Source: Chryseobacterium culicis
GTDB taxonomy: Bacteria; Bacteroidota; Bacteroidia; Flavobacteriales; Weeksellaceae
Reading direction: 5' to 3'
Length of the DNA: 64,000 nucleotides
Assembly: GCF_002979755.1 (NCBI RefSeq)
Contig: NZ_PCPP01000001.1
Location: forward strand, 652,665-716,664
How positions within the stretch are numbered: the stretch's first letter is position 1; each line of letters begins with the position of its first letter. Positions 10,069 to 18,072 of this stretch are shown in pieces. Below the pieces are notes generated by a model. That model ran no database searches, was not told the origin of the DNA, and saw only the letters and a list, made by a program, of their open reading frames with translations. The position numbers and the translations under genes were made by a program.

Positions 10069-10674
10069 TTAAAGTCCTAAAATACCAATTTTTCCTGTTT
10101 TATCTTCTATTTCATAATTTAAAGCCTTAGCCAAAACAAAGATATTATTAAGATTTTCCATCAGCTGTTTGCGGCCTTCACTTCTCAGCTGATTCTGATC
10201 AATTGATTTTTCGGCTGTTTCTTTAGCTTTCTGGGTAACATTTTTAATATCTTTTTCTGAAATTCTGTTAATAAAAGAATCATCCAAAGATTGGATTTCA
10301 ACGCTTGGCGTAATTCTTATGTCTGCATCAGGAAGCTCGGTGATAATCAATTTTTTATTGATAGAATCTACTTCGATCTTCATTTTGTTAAGGTCATAAG
10401 AAACCTGTGCATTGGTCTTTGTGTAAGTTATAATGCTGTTGCTGGAGATTTCTTTTCCAAAAACTTCATAACCCATTTTGGTTTTCTGCATGCTGGAAGT
10501 ATTCTGTTCCATGACTACCATTTTATTCATCTTGGAAATCTGATTGGTCAGGATATAATAATCAGACTTTTCAGTTTTATTTCCAAGGTTCAGGCAGGAT
10601 TTCAGTCCAAAAAACAGAAGGACCATGGCGCCGGCACCGGCTGCAAAGGATAATATTGTTCTATAATTTCTCAA
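10069..10674 (-). CDS. DUF4230 domain-containing protein
   Basis: A 201-aa protein with one N-terminal membrane segment (about residues 8-26, FAAGAGAMVLLFFGLKSCL); the rest is predicted outside the cytoplasmic membrane. The body matches the DUF4230 pattern: a beta-rich part with YEVFGKEISSNSIITYTKTNAQVSYDLNKMKIEVDS followed by an acidic/lysine-rich helical C-terminus (about 135-190). The function of the family is unknown. It is the last gene of a tight three-gene unit (3-nt gap from the thioredoxin gene), suggesting an envelope role. Confidence 0.8.
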   Translation of the reverse strand: MRNYRTILSFAAGAGAMVLLFFGLKSCLNLGNKTEKSDYYILTNQISKMNKMVVMEQNTSSMQKTKMGYEVFGKEISSNSIITYTKTNAQVSYDLNKMKIEVDSINKKLIITELPDADIRITPSVEIQSLDDSFINRISEKDIKNVTQKAKETAEKSIDQNQLRSEGRKQLMENLNNIFVLAKALNYEIEDKTGKIGILGL

Positions 10675-10677
10675 AAT

Positions 10678-11241
10678 CTATTTAAAAATTTCTTTGATGA
10701 CAGACGAATCATTCTTTTTAAGAATTTCAACTAAATCCCTCTCGATATATCCTGTAGTAGGCATTTCTATAATTCTTCCCACTTCTTTTCCATATCTTTT
10801 CAGAATAATGGTAGGAACTTTTTGAAGATTGTAAAGACTTTCATCTCCGGTAGGAGATTCTTTCTTACGGTTTACTGCTATGATATTCAATTTATTTTCC
10901 GGATAGCTTACGGCTTCCAATATTTTCATCAGTCTTGGAAAATCTCTGTGGCTGTCTTCACACCAGGTTCCCATGAATACAATAATATCATAAGTACCAA
11001 TTTTTTCTTTTTTTAATTCACTGACGGCTTTTTGGTCAAGAACATACTCATCATGTTCTTTTACATACCAATCTGCATAAGGAGCTTTTAAAAACTGCTC
11101 TTTCAGTTGGTTTCCTAAAAGCATTTTGCCATCTTTCTGAGTTTCAACTTCACGGTTTACTACTACTTTTTGAGCACTAAGCTGTTGTGCAGCTAAAAAT
11201 AAACTTGAAAAGGCAACAATATTGGTAATAAATTTTTTCAT
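10678..11241 (-). CDS. Exported thioredoxin-fold protein (CxxS)
   Basis: A 187-aa protein with an N-terminal signal peptide (residues 1-23, ending around AAQQLSAQ). The thioredoxin fold is centred on MGTWCEDSHRDFPRL near residue 91; the second cysteine of the usual CxxC is Ser, so it is a monothiol (CEDS) version. The cis-Pro loop is visible as KVPTIIL near 141. It probably acts in the periplasm on disulfides or mixed disulfides, but with CxxS it cannot be a standard dithiol oxidoreductase. It is 3 nt from both its upstream MazG-like and downstream DUF4230 genes. Confidence 0.85.
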   Translation of the reverse strand: MKKFITNIVAFSSLFLAAQQLSAQKVVVNREVETQKDGKMLLGNQLKEQFLKAPYADWYVKEHDEYVLDQKAVSELKKEKIGTYDIIVFMGTWCEDSHRDFPRLMKILEAVSYPENKLNIIAVNRKKESPTGDESLYNLQKVPTIILKRYGKEVGRIIEMPTTGYIERDLVEILKKNDSSVIKEIFK

Positions 11242-11244
11242 ATG

Positions 11245-11712
11245 TTATTTTTCAATAATTGATTTTAAATCAGCAGGAGAGTAGTATTTGTTTTTTAACA
11301 CTTTATGATCTGCCTGTCTGTAAACATTGAATTTTTCTCCGGACTTTTCATAAAAAGATTCTACTTCCTTCTCTTTGTAAAATTCAACAGTTTCCTTTGC
11401 CTGTTCTTCATTGTCACATGCTTTCGACATATTGGAGCGCTGAACTTCGTTGAATAGCTCTACAAATTTGTTGCCAAGTCCGAATTCCAGTACAGCTCCA
11501 CTCAAAACATACTGAAGATCACACAATGCATCTGCAATTTCTACAATATTATTATCTGCAATGGCTTGTTTCAGTTCGTTTAATTCTTCCTGTAAAAGCT
11601 CCACTCTAAGATTGCATCTTTCTGGAGAAGGAATTTGTGGGGTATCTAAAATAGGGGCTTTGAAAGTAGTATGGAATTCTGCTACTTGGTTCAGACTATC
11701 AATTTTATCCAT
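11245..11712 (-). CDS. MazG-like nucleotide pyrophosphohydrolase
   Basis: A 155-aa all-alpha NTP-PPase superfamily protein. The metal-binding pattern ELLQEELNEL (about residues 39-48), then EIADALCDLQYVL (about 60-72), gives the ExxE...ExxD arrangement of MazG/phosphoribosyl-ATP pyrophosphohydrolase proteins, which cleave nucleotides to monophosphates and pyrophosphate. The start at 11712 (MDKIDSL) is preferred over an upstream in-frame ATG at 11787, because a TAnnTTTG promoter element (11731-11738) lies just upstream. First gene of the three-gene unit; the substrate is unknown. Confidence 0.85.
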   Translation of the reverse strand: MDKIDSLNQVAEFHTTFKAPILDTPQIPSPERCNLRVELLQEELNELKQAIADNNIVEIADALCDLQYVLSGAVLEFGLGNKFVELFNEVQRSNMSKACDNEEQAKETVEFYKEKEVESFYEKSGEKFNVYRQADHKVLKNKYYSPADLKSIIEK

Positions 11713-11730
11713 GAATTTTTTTATTTCCCA

Positions 11731-11738
11731 CAAAGATA
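11731..11738 (-). promoter_or_regulatory. -7 element of the MazG-like/thioredoxin/DUF4230 operon
   Basis: The minus strand reads TATCTTTG, an exact TAnnTTTG, 19 nt before the ATG at 11712. It places the transcription start downstream of the alternative ATG at 11787. Confidence 0.6.
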
Positions 11739-11810
11739 GAAAAGGATTTGTAAAATGTGAAATGTACAGGAATAAAATGCAGAGCACAAAAGAACTGCTT
11801 TTTGAGAATT

Positions 11811-12548
11811 TTAATCTAAATCTGCTGATTTGAAATTAAAAGGCATTCTGAATTTTGATTTTATAGATTGTCCTTTAATTTTTCCAGGATTCCATTTTAC
11901 TTTTATTTTTTTCAAAATAAATTTTATATCCTCAAAAAACTGTTCGCTATTATCTACTTTAGGCTCGATATCTACAGTAGAAATGCTGCCGTCTGCATCT
12001 ATGATGAAGGATATGATAAATTTTCCTTTTGGGTTGTAAGATTCCGAATCTAAATATCCTTCCAGTTTTTTATGTATTTCTTTTCTTAGCTCTTTCACTC
12101 CACCGGGTAGCTCAGCAGGCTGATATATTTTTGAAATATCATAATCAGACTTATAATTTTCAAAAAAATCTTCTGTTAAAAAAGGAAAATCAAAATATGC
12201 GGTAACTTTTTCTCCCTGTTCTTCTGCAGGCTGCCAGTTCTTTAAACTCCCCAAAGATTTGACAGCAAGATTGAAAGCACATTTATTTCTTTCTATGGCA
12301 TTTTCATCACTCTTTTTCTTTACCAAAGAAGGTTTGCCGGTGTTATCAATTTTTAAGGTTACAAAATACATCTCGTTTTTATCACAAGGTTTTGTGCCGG
12401 TTGTCAGAAAATAGTTCTGCATGTCTGCAGCCATTTGGATAGGGCCTTCTTTATAAGGAAATTGACCTTCAGGATATTTAGCCAGTGTTTTTTGTGAAAA
12501 TGCTGACCCAAAGTATAGGGTAAAAAGAAAAAGGATTATTTTTTTCAT
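11811..12548 (-). CDS. Exported protein with TonB C-terminal-like region
   Basis: A 245-aa protein with a signal peptide (residues 1-18, ends ...GSAFSQ). Two similar halves each carry the pattern of TonB-type C-terminal domains: VTLKIDNTGKPSLVKKK (about 43-60) and ISFIIDADGSISTVDIEPK (about 178-196). No TonB proline-rich linker or N-terminal anchor is present, so it is not an energy transducer. Similar periplasmic proteins occur widely in Chryseobacterium with no known role. Appears to be a single-gene unit; it sits downstream of a terminator for the preceding pair. Confidence 0.8.
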   Translation of the reverse strand: MKKIILFLFTLYFGSAFSQKTLAKYPEGQFPYKEGPIQMAADMQNYFLTTGTKPCDKNEMYFVTLKIDNTGKPSLVKKKSDENAIERNKCAFNLAVKSLGSLKNWQPAEEQGEKVTAYFDFPFLTEDFFENYKSDYDISKIYQPAELPGGVKELRKEIHKKLEGYLDSESYNPKGKFIISFIIDADGSISTVDIEPKVDNSEQFFEDIKFILKKIKVKWNPGKIKGQSIKSKFRMPFNFKSADLD

Positions 12549-12596
12549 TGGTAGATGTGCTTCACGGGTTAAATTAGTTTGTTCGCTAAATTAAGA

Positions 12597-12628
12597 AAAA
12601 GTCTACAACTTTCAAGCTGTAGACTTTT
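12597..12628 (-). terminator. Terminator after the TNT-like gene pair
   Basis: 11-bp perfect stem (AAAAGTCTACA/TGTAGACTTTT) with a 10-nt loop; on the minus strand it is followed by a T run. It ends the transcript of the 13788-12654 gene pair. Confidence 0.75.
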
Positions 12629-12653
12629 ATTGTATAGGTAGAAATGATTTCAG

Positions 12654-13064
12654 TTATTCATATTTCCAAACGCCGGATATATTTAATACCATCAATCCCG
12701 GCTGTTTTTCTCCAAAGCTGAATACACAGATGTATTTTGAATGACAGGAAGTACAGTCTGTGCCAAAATATAATGTTGGTTGGTCATTGACTGTCAATTC
12801 TCCAAAGTGAAGCATTCTCTGAGAGGTTTTGTTTACTATTCCGTGTTTTAATAATTCTTCTCTGGAAAGTACTTTATTTTCATTATATACTTGAAAGAGA
12901 GGAAATCCTGATTCATAGGGAACGATTTCAACTGTATTTTTGTGGCTGCAATGGCCGCAGCTGAAAGTTATTATGGCTGATGGAAGAGCTTCATCATTAA
13001 TAAAGTTACTTTTTTCAACAGAAGCTTTTTCGGTAATGTTTATTTTTTCTGATATTGAATACAT
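12654..13064 (-). CDS. Small cysteine-pair protein, unknown; possible partner of the TNT-like gene
   Basis: A 136-aa protein without signal peptide or membrane segment. It carries two cysteine/histidine knuckles, CGHCSH near residue 35 and CTSCHS near 106, which could bind a zinc ion, and a mid-section with ILSREELL and LHFGELTVNDQPTLYFG. I do not recognise the family. It starts 10 nt after the stop of the TNT-like lipoprotein gene and shares its terminator, so the two are co-transcribed. That arrangement would fit a cytoplasmic immunity factor, but this is inference from position only. Confidence 0.75.
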   Translation of the reverse strand: MYSISEKINITEKASVEKSNFINDEALPSAIITFSCGHCSHKNTVEIVPYESGFPLFQVYNENKVLSREELLKHGIVNKTSQRMLHFGELTVNDQPTLYFGTDCTSCHSKYICVFSFGEKQPGLMVLNISGVWKYE

Positions 13065-13074
13065 CTGGGTAGAT

Positions 13075-13788
13075 TTATGGCTGAATAACTGTGCCTACTA
13101 AGTTAGGATATTTTCCGCTAGGGGTTTTCTTAATGGTAACCTTTATATAACCTTCTTCTGCAAGCTTATTCCAGGTTTTCTGGTATCCTGTATTGATATC
13201 AACAGGGATTTTCCACATGGTTTGTTTTCCTTTTCCTGCCTGCCCGAACCAAGGAATGATATCTGCGGTCTGGGTTTTAAACTGCATGGAATTATTCAAT
13301 ACATCAATTTCATAATAGAAATCGTATTTGTCTTCAGGCTGATTTAACGCTCTTTGAGTAAATGTATAGGTATATCCATTGATGATTGGACTTGTGAAAC
13401 TTCCTCCTAATGTAGGAACACCAGTACCGTTATAGCTGCCTACAGCGCCGCTGTATCTGTCAAATTTTTGCCCAACCTGTAAAGCAACATCATCCACAAT
13501 ATTATAACCTCCGTTTGCAGGCGGCCAGCTACCATTTAAATTATTTGCTTTAAAAAGAGATTCCAGTTCACTCCATTTGCCTCTTTTGTAAAGGTCATAT
13601 GCCTGATTTCTGATTGCCTGACTTACCGAATTATTGGGGTCATAAGTTACTGCCAGTTCATCAGCATTTTTGTAGAAGACCGAAGTAACGTCAGGATTGG
13701 TATCTATCACGTCATCATTGTCCGAACTACAGGCAACCGAGAAAGAAGTGATTGCTAAAAAAAAAATGTACTTAAATAAATGTTTCAT
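13075..13788 (-). CDS. Surface lipoprotein with TNT-like NAD glycohydrolase domain
   Basis: A 237-aa lipoprotein: signal peptide with lipobox ending SVAC at residue 20, then the acidic SSDNDD, which resembles the lipoprotein surface-export signal of Bacteroidota. After a linker (about 25-80), residues 85-235 follow the TNT domain pattern (the NAD glycohydrolase domain of M. tuberculosis CpnT): GSWPPANGGY, VGQKFDRYSG, TQRALNQP, YDFYYEIDVL and PWFGQAGKGKQ. The family hydrolyses NAD+ to nicotinamide and ADP-ribose. The FGQ glutamine and DRY arginine typical of the active site are present; activity is unproven. It heads a two-gene unit with a small Cys-pair protein. Confidence 0.75.
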   Translation of the reverse strand: MKHLFKYIFFLAITSFSVACSSDNDDVIDTNPDVTSVFYKNADELAVTYDPNNSVSQAIRNQAYDLYKRGKWSELESLFKANNLNGSWPPANGGYNIVDDVALQVGQKFDRYSGAVGSYNGTGVPTLGGSFTSPIINGYTYTFTQRALNQPEDKYDFYYEIDVLNNSMQFKTQTADIIPWFGQAGKGKQTMWKIPVDINTGYQKTWNKLAEEGYIKVTIKKTPSGKYPNLVGTVIQP

Positions 13789-14253
13789 ATAAAAAATTTT
13801 AAATTATTTTAAAATATTGAGGGATTAGAGGGAGTACCTTTTTGAAACATTATTTTTACAGAAATCTTCAATGGAAATACTGATATGAATATTATTAATG
13901 TTCAGTCTGTAACAGGGGTTTCAAAACTGAAATTGATTTAATAATACACTTTTCTGGCGGGTAAATTATTAAAATACCAATTCACGCCAAAATAGAATCA
14001 AAAGAAGCAAGGGCATCCGACCTTAAAAAACGGCTTAGAGCTCCCTTAAATACAATATGGGTCAACGGTACAATAGAAAATTGTTATGCGATAAATTTAA
14101 ATCAAAAAACTTAAATGTTAGTTATTTTATTTTAAATAAAATGTTTTTATGTAATTTATTTCGGTAATAATTGTTTTTGGTGTTATATTTTACGTAAAAA
14201 AATAAAACTGCCCTTTACAGGGCAGTTTTTCACATCGTTTAATTTTAAAGTTA
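13789..14253. other. Intergenic region, no gene seen
   Basis: These 465 bp between the TNT-like gene and the metallopeptidase gene hold the metallopeptidase terminator (14204-14229) and the upstream region of the TNT-like pair. I found no credible ORF, RNA or repeat, and no clear TAnnTTTG element before 13788. Confidence 0.6.
14204..14229 (-). terminator. Terminator of the metallopeptidase gene
   Basis: 11-bp perfect stem AAAACTGCCCT/AGGGCAGTTTT with a 4-nt loop, 25 nt past the stop, with A/T-rich flanks on both sides. Confidence 0.85.
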
Positions 14254-17184
14254 TTAATTTTTAATAAACCTTTTTGATGATTCACCAATTTGAATCATAT
14301 AAGCTCCTTTGATAAGGTTGCTGACGTTCACGGATCCTCTTTGAAGTTTTCCTGAGTCAATTAGTTTTCCACCCATATCGAAGATTCTGTAGTCTTCTGA
14401 AGTTGTATTTGAAATATAAAGGATATCTCTAACAGGGTTTGGATACAATTTCACATCTGTAATCAGGTCTTTTGTATTCTGAAGATCTCCTTTTCCTGAA
14501 GAAACAATATTAAGAGTATAATCTTCAACCTGTCCATAAGTGAATGCTTCACATGAAGAAGTAGGGATTGAGCTATACTTCATCATTACTCTCATTCTTG
14601 TAGATCCAACTGTAGCAGTAGCCGGGATGGTAATAGATCCTGTAACCGGGCTGGTTGTAGAACCTGCTTTTGTCCATGCTAATTCTCCGCTGTCTGTGAA
14701 ATCTCCATCACCGTTGTAATCAATATAAACAGCATACGCTTCGCTATACTTTGTAGAAGTCCAAACCGGAGTAATGGAAATCGTATAAGCACTTCCTCTT
14801 GTAACATTAGTGGAAACTGAAGTGAAGTTTTCATACCCTGCAGTTCCTGTAGATGTGTTGTTAATTGATCCAAATGTTACGTTTCCGATTCTTTCATCAG
14901 CAGTGTTGGAAGCCGAAGAAGAACAATAGGTAACGGTTCCACCGGAAAGAGTAGTAACACTTACGGTATTGCTGGAAACAGAAGCATTTCCTGCAGCATC
15001 TTTTGCTTTAACTGAGAAAGAATAAGTTGTTGCCGGAGTAAGCCCTGTTACAGTATATGTAGTAGAAGCTGTAGAACCGATTAGGGAAGCACCTTGGTAT
15101 ACATCATATCCGGTTACCGCTACATTGTCTGTAGCACCTGACCATGAAAGATTGGTTGTAGTAGCAGTAGTTCCTGAAGCAGCAAGGGTAGGAGCTGTAG
15201 GAGCAACCGTGTCAGGAGTTCCGGAACCTGCATTTACAGAGATGTTAGCATTGTTGACATCAAAGAAAATGTGATTAGATCCTTTTACCATAATTCTTCC
15301 TGTAGTTGTCGTAGCATTAGGAATTGTTACAGCCTGTGAACCATCATTTGGAGTTCCTGCTAATAGGGTAGTCCAGGTATTTCCGCTGTCTGTTGACCAA
15401 AGGATATCTACATTGGCTGCATTCACACCATTAGCTGTAGTTCCTGCTACGTTCCATGTAATGGTTTGAGAACTTCCTCCAGCGTAAGTTGTTGCTGAAT
15501 TTTGTGAAGTGATATTGAATGGTCCTGCAGTTCCATTCACTGTGATTACCGCATCGTCAGAATTGTTTCCTGAACCTCCTGCTTTATTGTCACGAACGGT
15601 AAATCTGAAATTTAATGTTCTGGCAACAGAAGAAAGAGCTTCTACGGTGATTTCAGAACCTGCAGTAGTGGTTGCACCTGTTAAAACAGAAGCCATTCTT
15701 GGGAAGTATCTTGCAGGTGAAGTTGTTGGAGTCCATGATCTGAAGTTAGGACCTGTAGTTTTTGTAGCACTGGCTGCTGAGCTTGCTCCTGTTTGTGAAG
15801 AAGAAGCATTGTCCATTTGTTCCCAGATGTATGTTAAAGAATCCCCGTCGGCATCCGTTCCTGTTCCTGTCAGTACGAATGGAGTTCCTTTTGGAATTGT
15901 GTAATCTAAGCCTGCGCTGGCTGTAGGAATTGAATTTCCTGTATTGGTATTAACAGAGCAGGTTTTAGCTTTAATATTATTAGTGATCTGCTGAATGCTT
16001 ACGGCATGGAAAAAGGCATCAGAATGAGGTTGGATATCCTGGCTGGTAATTCCGGCATACCCCATAATTGTTGATCCAGATCCCGGTTCCATATTAACGC
16101 CTGTTCCTTCATTGCTCATAGAGAAAGTATGGTTTCCACCAAACTGGTGTCCCATTTCGTGAGCCACATAGTCGATATCAAAATTATCTCCTGAAGGAAT
16201 AGCATCTGCCGGAGAAGTATAGCCGCTTCCTTTAGATCCGTTTGTACAGATACAGCCGATACATCCTGCGTTTCCACCACCTCCGGAAGCTCCGAACAAG
16301 TGTCCGATGTCATAATTGGCTTCACCAATTACAGAAGTTAAAGTGCTTTGTAGCTGAGAATTCCAGCTGCTCATTCCTGAAGCTGCGGAATAAGGATCTG
16401 TAGAAGCATTGGTGTAGATGACAGCGTCATTGTTGGCAATCAAAACCATTCTTGCTGCGAAATCTTTTTCAAAAACACCGTTTACACGGGTCATGGTAGT
16501 ATTCATTGCAGCCAAAGCCTGAGCTTTTGTACCTCCAAAATAGGTGGTGTATTCTCCGGTGCAGGAAAGTGCCAGTCTGAATGTTCTTAGTTTGGCATCG
16601 TCGGCATTAGGTCTTGCCGCAAGAGCAGAGTTGGAAACTCCTTTTTGTGCAGCATCAACGACTGTACATTCAAACTTATTAAGATCATCTTTTTTGTCGG
16701 ATTTTCTGTACACTACATAAGAAGAAAGATCTTTAGTGTAAGGCTCGATGAATACTGCAGATTTATCACCGTAAATTTCCATAGATGACAGTCCTAGTGG
16801 AGAAACACTGAAATAGACTGTGGAATTAGGATCATCCAGACCTTGTCCTACATAGGATTTGATATCCGGATATTTTGCTGCCAATTCAGGGGCAAAATTG
16901 GAATTCTCCCTCACTTTGAAACTTTCCATTCTGCCTTCAGAATTCGGAAAAGAAATAATGAGTTCTGATTTTTCGCCTGCAGCCAGTCTTTTGGGAGCTT
17001 TTGCCAGAATGTTTTTCAATCCGTTGATATCCAGGTTGTATACCTTAGGATTGCTGATGCTGGCTTTGTTTTCAAAGATCTCTGATGAAGTTTTTCTGGA
17101 ACCTTCAGACCAAAGACGGTCAGTCTGTGCGAAAGAAATACCCGAAATAAGGAGCATTCCAATCAGCGTTAATTGTTTTTTCAT
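14254..17184 (-). CDS. Secreted reprolysin-like zinc metallopeptidase, T9SS cargo
   Basis: A 976-aa multidomain exoenzyme. Order: signal peptide (1-20, MKKQLTLIGMLLISGISFAQ); pro-region (about 21-185); metallopeptidase domain with the zinc motif HEMGHQFGGNH near residue 341 and the Met-turn near GYAGI; Ig-like/cadherin-like linkers; a fibronectin type III domain (about 660-750); a GEVED domain (about 755-890, YSEAYAVYIDYNGDGDF); and a type A T9SS sorting domain (last 75 residues, LYPNPVRDILYI...). It should be exported by Sec and carried across the outer membrane by T9SS. The start at 17184 is chosen over an ATG at 17292 because the signal peptide begins there and a -7 element lies at 17214-17221. 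Confidence 0.93.
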   Translation of the reverse strand: MKKQLTLIGMLLISGISFAQTDRLWSEGSRKTSSEIFENKASISNPKVYNLDINGLKNILAKAPKRLAAGEKSELIISFPNSEGRMESFKVRENSNFAPELAAKYPDIKSYVGQGLDDPNSTVYFSVSPLGLSSMEIYGDKSAVFIEPYTKDLSSYVVYRKSDKKDDLNKFECTVVDAAQKGVSNSALAARPNADDAKLRTFRLALSCTGEYTTYFGGTKAQALAAMNTTMTRVNGVFEKDFAARMVLIANNDAVIYTNASTDPYSAASGMSSWNSQLQSTLTSVIGEANYDIGHLFGASGGGGNAGCIGCICTNGSKGSGYTSPADAIPSGDNFDIDYVAHEMGHQFGGNHTFSMSNEGTGVNMEPGSGSTIMGYAGITSQDIQPHSDAFFHAVSIQQITNNIKAKTCSVNTNTGNSIPTASAGLDYTIPKGTPFVLTGTGTDADGDSLTYIWEQMDNASSSQTGASSAASATKTTGPNFRSWTPTTSPARYFPRMASVLTGATTTAGSEITVEALSSVARTLNFRFTVRDNKAGGSGNNSDDAVITVNGTAGPFNITSQNSATTYAGGSSQTITWNVAGTTANGVNAANVDILWSTDSGNTWTTLLAGTPNDGSQAVTIPNATTTTGRIMVKGSNHIFFDVNNANISVNAGSGTPDTVAPTAPTLAASGTTATTTNLSWSGATDNVAVTGYDVYQGASLIGSTASTTYTVTGLTPATTYSFSVKAKDAAGNASVSSNTVSVTTLSGGTVTYCSSSASNTADERIGNVTFGSINNTSTGTAGYENFTSVSTNVTRGSAYTISITPVWTSTKYSEAYAVYIDYNGDGDFTDSGELAWTKAGSTTSPVTGSITIPATATVGSTRMRVMMKYSSIPTSSCEAFTYGQVEDYTLNIVSSGKGDLQNTKDLITDVKLYPNPVRDILYISNTTSEDYRIFDMGGKLIDSGKLQRGSVNVSNLIKGAYMIQIGESSKRFIKN

Positions 17185-17213
17185 ATTAAATATTAAATTT
17201 GATTGTGGAATAT

Positions 17214-17221
17214 CAAAGCTA
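17214..17221 (-). promoter_or_regulatory. -7 element of the metallopeptidase gene
   Basis: The minus strand reads TAGCTTTG, an exact TAnnTTTG, 30 nt before the ATG at 17184. It excludes the ATG at 17292 as the main start. Confidence 0.6.
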
Positions 17222-17507
17222 ATGAAAAATATATTATCAAAAACAAAATTTTTTAAGAGAAATTTAGAATGTGGTCTTAAAATGTTATGCAATACATTAA
17301 GTATAATTGAAAAAGCTTATTAATAAAAGAAAAGTGAAAGTGAAGAAATGAATTTTAATTTCAAAAAAAATAAAATAGATGTATTTTTTTATTAATTTAT
17401 TAAAATGAGACAATAAAATTTATTAATTATTTAATTATGTGTGAATAATATTAGTAAGTTGAATTTTGGCGACTGTTGCAAAATGCTCTACATCCTGCCT
17501 ACAAAAA

Positions 17508-17532
17508 AAGCTGTTTCAAAATGAAACAGCTT
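17508..17532 (-). terminator. Terminator of the acd-dinB unit
   Basis: 11-bp perfect stem AAGCTGTTTCA/TGAAACAGCTT with a 3-nt loop. On the minus strand it is followed directly by a run of T, 22 nt past the DinB-family stop. Confidence 0.9.
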
Positions 17533-17554
17533 CGTATATTTATATAATCCTTAC

Positions 17555-18052
17555 TTACATTTTATCATCAGCAGTAGGACCGTAAAGTCCAGGGACTTTG
17601 TTCCCGGTGGATCTTAAATAAACCACCAGTTCACCTCTGTGATGGTACAAATGATTATAAAGAAAGCCTCTTACCACCTGGATTCTTGGAGATGGCGGGA
17701 AAAGTACATTTCCGTTCATTTCCATTTTCCACTCATTAAAATAAGTGTTTTCATCCGAGTTTTCCAAAACTTTCTGTGCGTTGGCAACATTTTCTTCAAA
17801 TTTTGCGAGGATATTTTCCGCTTTGGAAATATCTCCTTTGTCATACTTGTACGCTCCCATATCAAAAGTATCCTGATTGAAAGTGGATTCGTACCAATTG
17901 TATACTTCAGCAATGTGTGAGGCCAGCTGACCGGTTGTCCAGTTTTTTTCAGAGGGTTTCCAGTCTAATGCGCTGTCAGGGATTGCCTGTAAAATTTTTC
18001 TGGTGTTTTCAGCTTCGTGCAGAAACTCACCTAAAAGTGCCTGTTTAATCAT
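17555..18052 (-). CDS. DinB-family protein
   Basis: A 165-aa four-helix-bundle protein of the DinB/YfiT superfamily. The likely metal-binding histidines are in ASHIAEVYNW (near residue 46) and in NHLYHHRGEL (near 133-142), the usual H...HxxxH pattern. Members are often metal-dependent thiol transferases; a specific substrate cannot be assigned. It lies 20 nt after the acyl-CoA dehydrogenase stop on the same strand and before a strong terminator, so the two are probably co-transcribed. Confidence 0.88.
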   Translation of the reverse strand: MIKQALLGEFLHEAENTRKILQAIPDSALDWKPSEKNWTTGQLASHIAEVYNWYESTFNQDTFDMGAYKYDKGDISKAENILAKFEENVANAQKVLENSDENTYFNEWKMEMNGNVLFPPSPRIQVVRGFLYNHLYHHRGELVVYLRSTGNKVPGLYGPTADDKM

Positions 18053-18072
18053 TTGTATTGGGATTTAAAGAT

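Larger units (their letters stand above)
17185..17554. other. Intergenic region upstream of the metallopeptidase
   Basis: It contains the metallopeptidase promoter element (17214-17221), A/T-rich DNA without genes (about 17230-17500), and the terminator of the convergently placed DinB gene (17508-17532). An in-frame upstream extension to 17292 is non-coding in character (Asn/Phe/Ile-rich, no domain). Confidence 0.6.

Noticed and set aside
10291..10653. Plus-strand open frame of 120 codons antisense to the DUF4230 gene.
   Set aside because: Cys/Phe/His-rich antisense translation without domain or promoter; the minus strand has a recognised family in a tight operon.
15509..15904. Plus-strand open frame of 131 codons opposite the metallopeptidase gene.
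   Set aside because: Low-complexity Val/Ala/Pro translation caused by antisense reading of Ser/Thr/Gly-rich domains.
16859..17323. Plus-strand open frame of 154 codons opposite the metallopeptidase N-terminus.
   Set aside because: Antisense of the signal peptide and pro-region, no recognisable product.
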